NCBI GenBank assembly: GCA_009733775.1 | Contig: WOGZ01000188.1 | Coordinates: forward strand, 1 to 64,000 | Source of the DNA: Alectoria sarmentosa | Lineage: Eukaryota > Ascomycota > Lecanoromycetes > Lecanorales > Parmeliaceae | Length of the DNA: 64,000 nt | Direction of reading: 5' to 3' | In this document: positions 57,901 through 64,000 of the stretch, piece after piece | How positions within the stretch are numbered: the first letter of the stretch is position 1 | Layout: each line of letters opens with the position of its first letter | Program-made: the position numbers and the translations under genes | The notes under the pieces: generated by a model | The model's input: the letters and a program-made list of their open reading frames with translations, nothing else | Told to the model about the DNA's origin: nothing | Databases searched by the model: none

Positions 57901-59311
57901 AACATTTAAATCGTATATCGACGTTTTTTATATGATATATTTAAATAACGTGTTAATTTATTTTGAAATAAAAGATTGATATTAAAAATATATGTGAATA
58001 ATATTGCGCGCGTTATTAAAGCATCGACTTTATATAAAATTATTAAAATGCGTTTTTAATTATAATAAGATTATTTTTTTGGGATTTATTATAAATTAAC
58101 GTGATATTTAAATAAAGTTAACGCGTATTAAAATCATTATTGAATAATTAAAATCAAAGTTTGTTAAAAACATATTAATTTTTTTAAAATTCGCAAACTT
58201 TTATTATCGATTCATAAAAGAGTTTTCGTAAATAATTACAATTTTGATTAATATCACGCGAAAAACAAAAAAGAGCGAAATTAAGTTATTTTTTATATTT
58301 ATTAAAAAAACACGCGAGACTTTTAAGATTTTTAAATGAATGTTTATTATAGCATTTATTTTAAAATATTATAATTAAAAAATATCGCTTATTATAAAAA
58401 TCGATGTTTTTAAAATAAATATAAATAATATATTTAATTAATTAATTGAAAACGAATAATAATACTTTATTACGTTTTTTAATTATAAATTTAAGAAAAT
58501 TAAGTCTCGCTAAAATATATATAACAAAAAATTATAAAAAATTATATTAAACTTTAAGAATTAAAGACATTATTTATAAAAAAATAAACATTTTATTCGT
58601 ATAATTTTAAATTATAATAATTTATATTATTTTATAATAATAAAGAAGTTTAATGCGAAATAAATTCGTTAAATTGAAAAGTTAATTACGTTTAATTTAT
58701 AAAAACGCAATAATATCTTTTAAATAATTAAATTCGTAATATTATAAAATAATTAAATAATATTATTATCGTAAATATTTAAATTATAAATAAAAATAAA
58801 AATATACTCGATAAATAAATACGCATTTTAAACATTATAATATTATTTCGATTTTTAATTTATTAAATTTTAAAATTGAAAACATTTTATTTAAAATTGC
58901 GAGAATCGATAATCGTATAATTATTTAAATTATAACGTAAAAACGCTTTTATTACAAATGAAAAATAATGTTAAAAATACGTTATTAAATAAAATAAATT
59001 TATAAAATAAAATATCGATGAGAATGAGTTTTTATATCGTAATTTTATAATTTATATTTTTAACGATCTTATTATAAAGAAAAAGATTTTTTATATAAAT
59101 TATAATAATTTTAATATTAAACACTTTTTTTATAAGCGTACTAAAAAAGATATTAAAATTAAATATTATTAAATAAATATAATAAACGATATTATAAATT
59201 ATATTCGCATTTATTTTAATTATTAAAAAATGTGAATTTATTATTATAAGTTTTATAACGAATTAATATTAATATCGTTAAATAATATAAATTTATTTTA
59301 TATTATAACAT

Positions 59312-59420
59312 TAAATTTTATTATAAATTTATCGTTTATAAAAGATTTATATATTAATAAATTTTGCGACTTTATTTTAATTTTAATAAATAAATTAACG
59401 AAATACGTAACGTATATAAT
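59312..59420 (+). pseudogene. Gypsy integrase fragment in element F
   Basis: The plus strand reads LNFIINLSFIKDLYINKFCD, then FILILINKLTKYVTYI. This matches the integrase core DFITDLP.S...YDSILVVVDRLTKYA of Ty3/gypsy elements with A/T-biased substitutions. Confidence 0.8.
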
Positions 59421-62072
59421 AATTATAAAAAAATTAAAAATTAAATTTTTTGTTAATATTATATAATAAAAGTTCGCATTATTATAAAATATAATGCGTA
59501 ATTTAATTTCAAATTGAAATTTATTATTTATAAATAAGTTTTAAATAACATTATATTATTATTTAAATGCGAAACGTAAATTTAATATTGCGTTTCATCT
59601 TTAAATAAATAATTAAATTAAAAAATAAAATTAAGTATTTAAATATTATTTACGAGTTTATTGTAATTATAAATAAAATAATTAATTTAAAATTTTGTTA
59701 ATAACTATATTCGCATATAATAATAATAATATATATATAAATATTAATAAAATTTCGTAAAATTTTTTAAATGAAATATATAATAGATTTAAAAAATGTT
59801 TTTAAAAATAAGATTTAAAAAAAAAGCATCGCTTATTATAAAGCGAGTAAAATAATTATAAAATATAAAATCGCATTTAAAAAAGTTATAAAAGCGAGTA
59901 TTAAAGTAATAAAATAATATTATAATAATTATTATTATATTATAATCTTCAAAAAAGAAAATAAAATATTATTGCGAAACTTAAATATACGCATTTTGTA
60001 ATTAAAAAAAAAACTTAATTATAAATTACTTGAATTTTTTGAAATGTTAAAAAAAAAAACGCAGGTTTATAAGTTAAATCTTTTTATTAAATATAAAAAA
60101 ATCATTTTATATTTTATTTGTCGTTATTAAAATCTTAACATTTACGTAACGATAATTTAAAGTTATAAACAATCTTAATTGATAACGAAAAAAAATAAAA
60201 AGTTAATAAAATGTTTAAATAAAAGAGTTCGCAATAATAAAATTAAATATTTTATTAATTGAAAAGATTTCTCATTTTATAAAGCTTCGTGAAAATTAAT
60301 AAAATATTTTAAAAATGTTTAAAGCGCAATCAAGAATTTCGAATAAATAAAAAAATTATAAAAATTAATATTTAAGACGAAATAAAAAACGTAATTATCG
60401 TAAAAAGTTAAAAAACGAGATAAATTACGAAAAAAGTAATAATAAAAGATTTATAAATAAAAATTTGATTAAGAATTCAATAAAAACGATTAAAGAAAGT
60501 TCGAAGATTTATATATATATATATACGTATATTTTAATACGTCGAAGCGTCTCGAATCACGAAGAAAATAATAATTATAAAAATTATAAATATAATTATA
60601 ATTGTTTAATATTAATTTACGTATTTTTTTATATTAAAAAGTAATTTTTTATTAATAAAAATCGTTAAAGAACGACGAAAGATAATAATGAAAATAATAG
60701 CAAATAGAAAAAACGACGACACGCACGACAATTATCTTTATAAATAAAACTTTTATATATATTAATTAAGATTTTTTTATTTTTTTAAACGCGTAAAACG
60801 TTATAAATGTCGTTATTAATAACGATAATAATACGTATCGCAATTTGATAAGCGAAAATAAAAGAGTTAATTACGTAAAAATAATTTTTATAAAAATATC
60901 GATCGCATTTGAGTTAACGTATATTAATTCGCGACGCGATGTAAATCGCGCGAGAATTATTCACAAAAACACGTACGTAATAAAGATAAATGAAGATTTA
61001 ATACGCGTTAGCGTAATTTTTTAAGCATTTATTAATTTTTTTTAATTAACGTATTTTGAATAACGAGAAAAAAAATAATAAAAAAAAATAACGATAATAA
61101 AAACAATTATTAATTAAACATTTTTTTTAAAATAAATGTAAATGTTTACGAGCGAGGATAATAGAAATCATTATAATAATAATTATTATTAATTTCATTA
61201 ATTAAACATTTTTTAAAGCAATTTTTTATATTTATAAATAAAAAAGATAATAAAAATAAAAATAAAAGTAATAATAAAAGCAAAAATAAAAATAAAAGTA
61301 ATAACGATAATAACAATAATTATATTTGTAAATCAAAGTCTTTATATTATTAGTTTTCAATTTATTAAAAAAACGATTATTAAAGTTATAACGACGATGA
61401 AAAGTGTTGAAATTTATTATTAATATTATTAATATACTTTTTATAAATTTCGTTAACTTTCGCAATTAATTAAGTAAGTTTAAATATTCTTTAAAATGTT
61501 TATTGAAAAATAAAATTAATAAAATTGAATAATTATAATCTTATTTACTTATTATATTAATTAATATATGCGTTTTATTATTATTATATTATTACGATAA
61601 TGAAAAATGCAAAAAAAAAAAAAAAAATTTTATATAATATTTATTAATAATAATGTTAATGTTGATATTAATGTTATTGTGATTAAAAAATTAAAATGAA
61701 AATAAGATTTTGAATTTATTAACGCGATTTTTAAATAATAATAATAATAAAATTATAATAATTAATAATAACAATAGCATTTCGCAACAGCGATAATAAT
61801 ATATCGCAATATAATTATAAAATGCTCGCGTTTTATTAATTAAAATAATAATAATAATAATTACGCTATCGCGATTTTAATATATAAATATATTAATATG
61901 TTGATAAAAATTTACGATAAGTAATTTATATATATTAAAATAATAAATGTTAATTTGAATTACGTTTAATTAATAATAAATAATATAAATAAATATAATT
62001 AATTCGTAAGCATTTAATTATAATACGTAATTATATCAAAATTTAAAAATTAAATTTTTTAAGAAAAAAAGT

Positions 62073-62298
62073 TATAAAAGCGAAAGTACTTAAAGCGATT
62101 TAATAAAACTCGTTTAAGTCGTTTATTAAATTATGTGTTACGCAATTAAGATGCGTTTTTAATATATTTAATAAAAGTTTTAAATATTAATAATTTTTCT
62201 TTCTTTTTCTTTCTTTTTTAATTAATAATTTATTTAATAATTTTATAATTATTTAATTATTATATAACTTTATTAAAAAGAGACTTTATTATTTTATA
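62073..62298 (+). repeat. F 3' LTR, 226 bp
   Basis: Preceded by the purine tract, followed by the GCAAT target duplication. It lacks a stretch of about 33 bp present in the 5' LTR near 55390-55430. Confidence 0.85.
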
Positions 62299-62352
62299 GC
62301 AATATTAAGTCGCGTTAAATTTAATCGAGTCGCGTATTAAAAAGATAAGTTA

Positions 62353-63704
62353 ACTCGCGAATAGCAAAAAAGTTTATACACTTTAATTTAAATAAAGATT
62401 ACGATTATCTTTTATCAAATTTCGTTTTTTTTTCTTTTATTATTATTAATAGTTTATTATTTAATTATTATCGTTTATTATAATTTGAAATCTTTTTAAT
62501 ATATTATTTATACGCTTATTAATAAATTTTTGAAATACGTGTTTTTTTCATTTATTTATAATAAAACATTTTATAATTTAATTATTTTAATAAAAATGCT
62601 TTTTGAGAATTTATTTAAAATATTATTAATAATTTTTAAATAAAATAAAATCGAATAAAGAAACACAATTTTTATATATATTAATATTTTTTTTATTTTT
62701 AAAGTTTTAAATAATGCAATTTTGATTATCGATATTATACTTTAAATTTTCTTTTAAAATAATTAAATTAATATTTTCGTATTTAATTTATTAATATTAA
62801 AATATAACGATTGAACGTAATATAAAGTTAATATAATTTTTTTTTCAATAATTTATTATTAATGTTATCGAATGTTTTATAAATTATAAAATTTAATTTG
62901 AAATTATATTTACTTATAATTTATATATAATATCGAAACTTTTTACTTTCTTTTTTAAATAACTTTTCAATATATTATATATAATTTCAATAATATCTTT
63001 ATTTAAATTTTCGAATAATTTATAACTTATTTTATAAATTTTAATTAAAATAATATTTATCAAAAAACTAAATAAAGTGTTAATTTTAAACTCGAAATAT
63101 CTTTCAAATTTTGTATACGTATATTTCAATCTTCGCTCAACGACATTTCGATTATATTATTCTTTTTTACAAATAATAAATTTATAATAATTTATGAAAT
63201 TTATTCGTTTTTTAATAATGTCGTTGAATATATTTAAATTTTTTCCAAATCGAATTGTTTTTATATTAAAGTCTTGATTTTTATAAAATAATTATCGTTT
63301 TATATTTTTAAAATTAATTTCATTTCTCGTATTTGTGCGTCGAAAATTAATAAAGATTTTTTTCGAATTTTTATATATATAAGATTATAACAAAAACGAC
63401 GTTTATATATATTAAAATTATTTAAATATTCGAAATATTAATTGCGCACAATATTAAAAAAAAAATTTGTATCGTATTCGATTTATTTATAAAATTTCTT
63501 ATTTTAAAAACGTTTATAAATAATTGTGTTTTTTTATAAAAGTATATTACTTTTATTAAAAAGCGTAATAATTTAACGACGATATTACGCTTAATATTAA
63601 AAGAAAAATGATAATTTTATATATAAAGTAATATATAAAACGATCTCGCTGCTTTTAACTCTTTATAAATTAAGATATATAAACTTTTTTGCTATTCGCG
63701 AAAT
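62353..63704 (-). mobile_element. Element G: 1,352-bp TIR element at a TA site (Tc1/mariner-like size), nested in an E1 LTR
   Basis: The ends are inverted repeats: TCGCGAATAGCAAAAAAGTT then TATA at the left (62355 onward), and the exact complement at the right (about 63678-63701), with weaker pairing continuing inward. TA lies on both sides (62351-62352 and 63705-63706). Removing G and one TA rejoins the E1 LTR. Size, TIR and TA duplication fit the Tc1/mariner superfamily (fot/pogo included). The interior is RIP-like; the longest remnant (minus, 62914-63129, 71 codons) could not be assigned to a transposase domain. Confidence 0.72.
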
Positions 63705-63718
63705 TAAAATCATAATAG

Positions 63719-64000
63719 TTTTCGATTGAATAAAGTTTATAAATTTAAAGAAAATATAAACTTTTATCGATTTTTGTAACTTTTATAAAAGATTTATAAA
63801 AAACATTTTTAAAATAATTAAATCGATAATTCGTTTAATAAGAAAAAATGTTATTTTTAAACAATTATTCGTTTATTAAAAAGCTTTTATTCAATTAAAA
63901 ATTAACGTTATATAAGTTTTTACTTTACGACATTTCGATAAATTTAAAGAAATTATTTTGAAAACGAATTTTTTAAATTATGTTAATAAGAAAATGTAAT
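63719..64000 (+). mobile_element. Ty3/gypsy copy C, right part, continuing beyond the window
   Basis: It aligns in reverse complement to copy A at about 690-980, directly continuing the sequence interrupted at 54267. The far LTR is outside the window. Confidence 0.82.

Larger units (their letters stand above)
55211..62298 (+). mobile_element. Ty3/gypsy element F (7,088 bp), nested in an E1 LTR
   Basis: Direct LTRs lie at 55211-55470 (260 bp) and 62073-62298 (226 bp; it lacks about 33 bp). The target duplication is GTAAT (55206-55210) / GCAAT (62299-62303), again differing by one C/T transition. A purine tract AAGAAAAAAAG abuts the 3' LTR. Plus-strand remnants are an RT core near 57633-57900 and an integrase segment near 59312-59420. 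LTR and RT sequences differ from the A/B/C family. No frame is intact. Confidence 0.9.
54268..63718 (-). mobile_element. Second E1 element, inserted in copy C and carrying nested F and G
   Basis: Inverted relative to the first E1. LTR1 is at 54268-54426 and the interior at 54427-55111 is again 685 bp. LTR2 is broken into 55112-55210, 62304-62352 and 63707-63717, which sum to 159 bp after removing the two insertions. TTTTCG occurs on both outer sides (54262-54267 and 63719-63724), and copy C continues across the gap, so this was one insertion into copy C; the exact edge may be off by one base. Confidence 0.85.

Overview
The window looks like a chromosome segment of a filamentous ascomycete (Pezizomycotina). 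Its protein-coding genes have short GT-AG introns of about 48-150 bp, plus one of 280 bp. Typical fungal families are present: GH125 mannosidase, Xi-class glutathionyl-hydroquinone reductase, phosphomevalonate kinase, Ump1 and Prp22. The sequence alternates sharply between GC-balanced gene islands and extremely AT-rich blocks. In those blocks most surviving cytosines are in CpG, which is the footprint expected of repeat-induced point mutation (RIP). The genus cannot be fixed from the sequence alone.

Layout. 1-4890 is a decayed Ty3/gypsy element (copy A) that runs off the left edge and ends in a 204-bp LTR. 5257-6255 is a non-RIPped repetitive island with ATCGGAT-type motifs clustered at both ends and a minisatellite core. 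6440-34915 is the main gene island. In order it holds a secreted aspartic protease (+), glutathionyl-hydroquinone reductase (-), ubiquitin-activating enzyme E1 (-), GH125 exo-mannosidase (+), pyridoxamine-phosphate oxidase (+), a large PPR protein (-), phosphomevalonate kinase (+), a CaaX-tailed ubiquitin-fold protein (+), proteasome maturation factor Ump1 (-), a membrane-associated short-chain dehydrogenase (-), a G-patch protein (+) and the DEAH splicing helicase Prp22 (-). 34916-37990 is a second AT-rich block. 37990-39965 is a small island with an intact phosphopantothenoylcysteine decarboxylase gene and some unexplained sequence. 39966-64000 is 24 kb of nested, mutated transposons.

The right-hand block can be taken apart to base level. 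A short LTR element (159-bp LTR, 685-bp non-coding interior; here called E1) lies as a tandem LTR-interior-LTR-interior-LTR at 41270-50208, flanked by ATAAT on both sides. Its middle LTR is split by a complete 7,087-bp Ty3/gypsy element (copy B, 204-bp LTRs, 5-bp target duplication). To its right, a third copy of the same gypsy family (copy C, opposite orientation) is split by a second E1 copy. One LTR of that E1 copy is in turn split by a different 7,088-bp gypsy element (F) and by a 1.35-kb TIR element (G) at a TA site. The nesting gives an order of events: C before the second E1, and the first E1 before B. Copy B also looks the least mutated.

The genes are mostly housekeeping (ubiquitin/proteasome, splicing, sterol, CoA and vitamin B6 metabolism) and do not form a visible pathway cluster. 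The only candidate accessory gene is the secreted aspartic protease, which sits at the island edge next to the repeats. I found no clear new gene system. The most unusual content is the transposon architecture, the 5257-6255 element and a few unexplained coding-like stretches.
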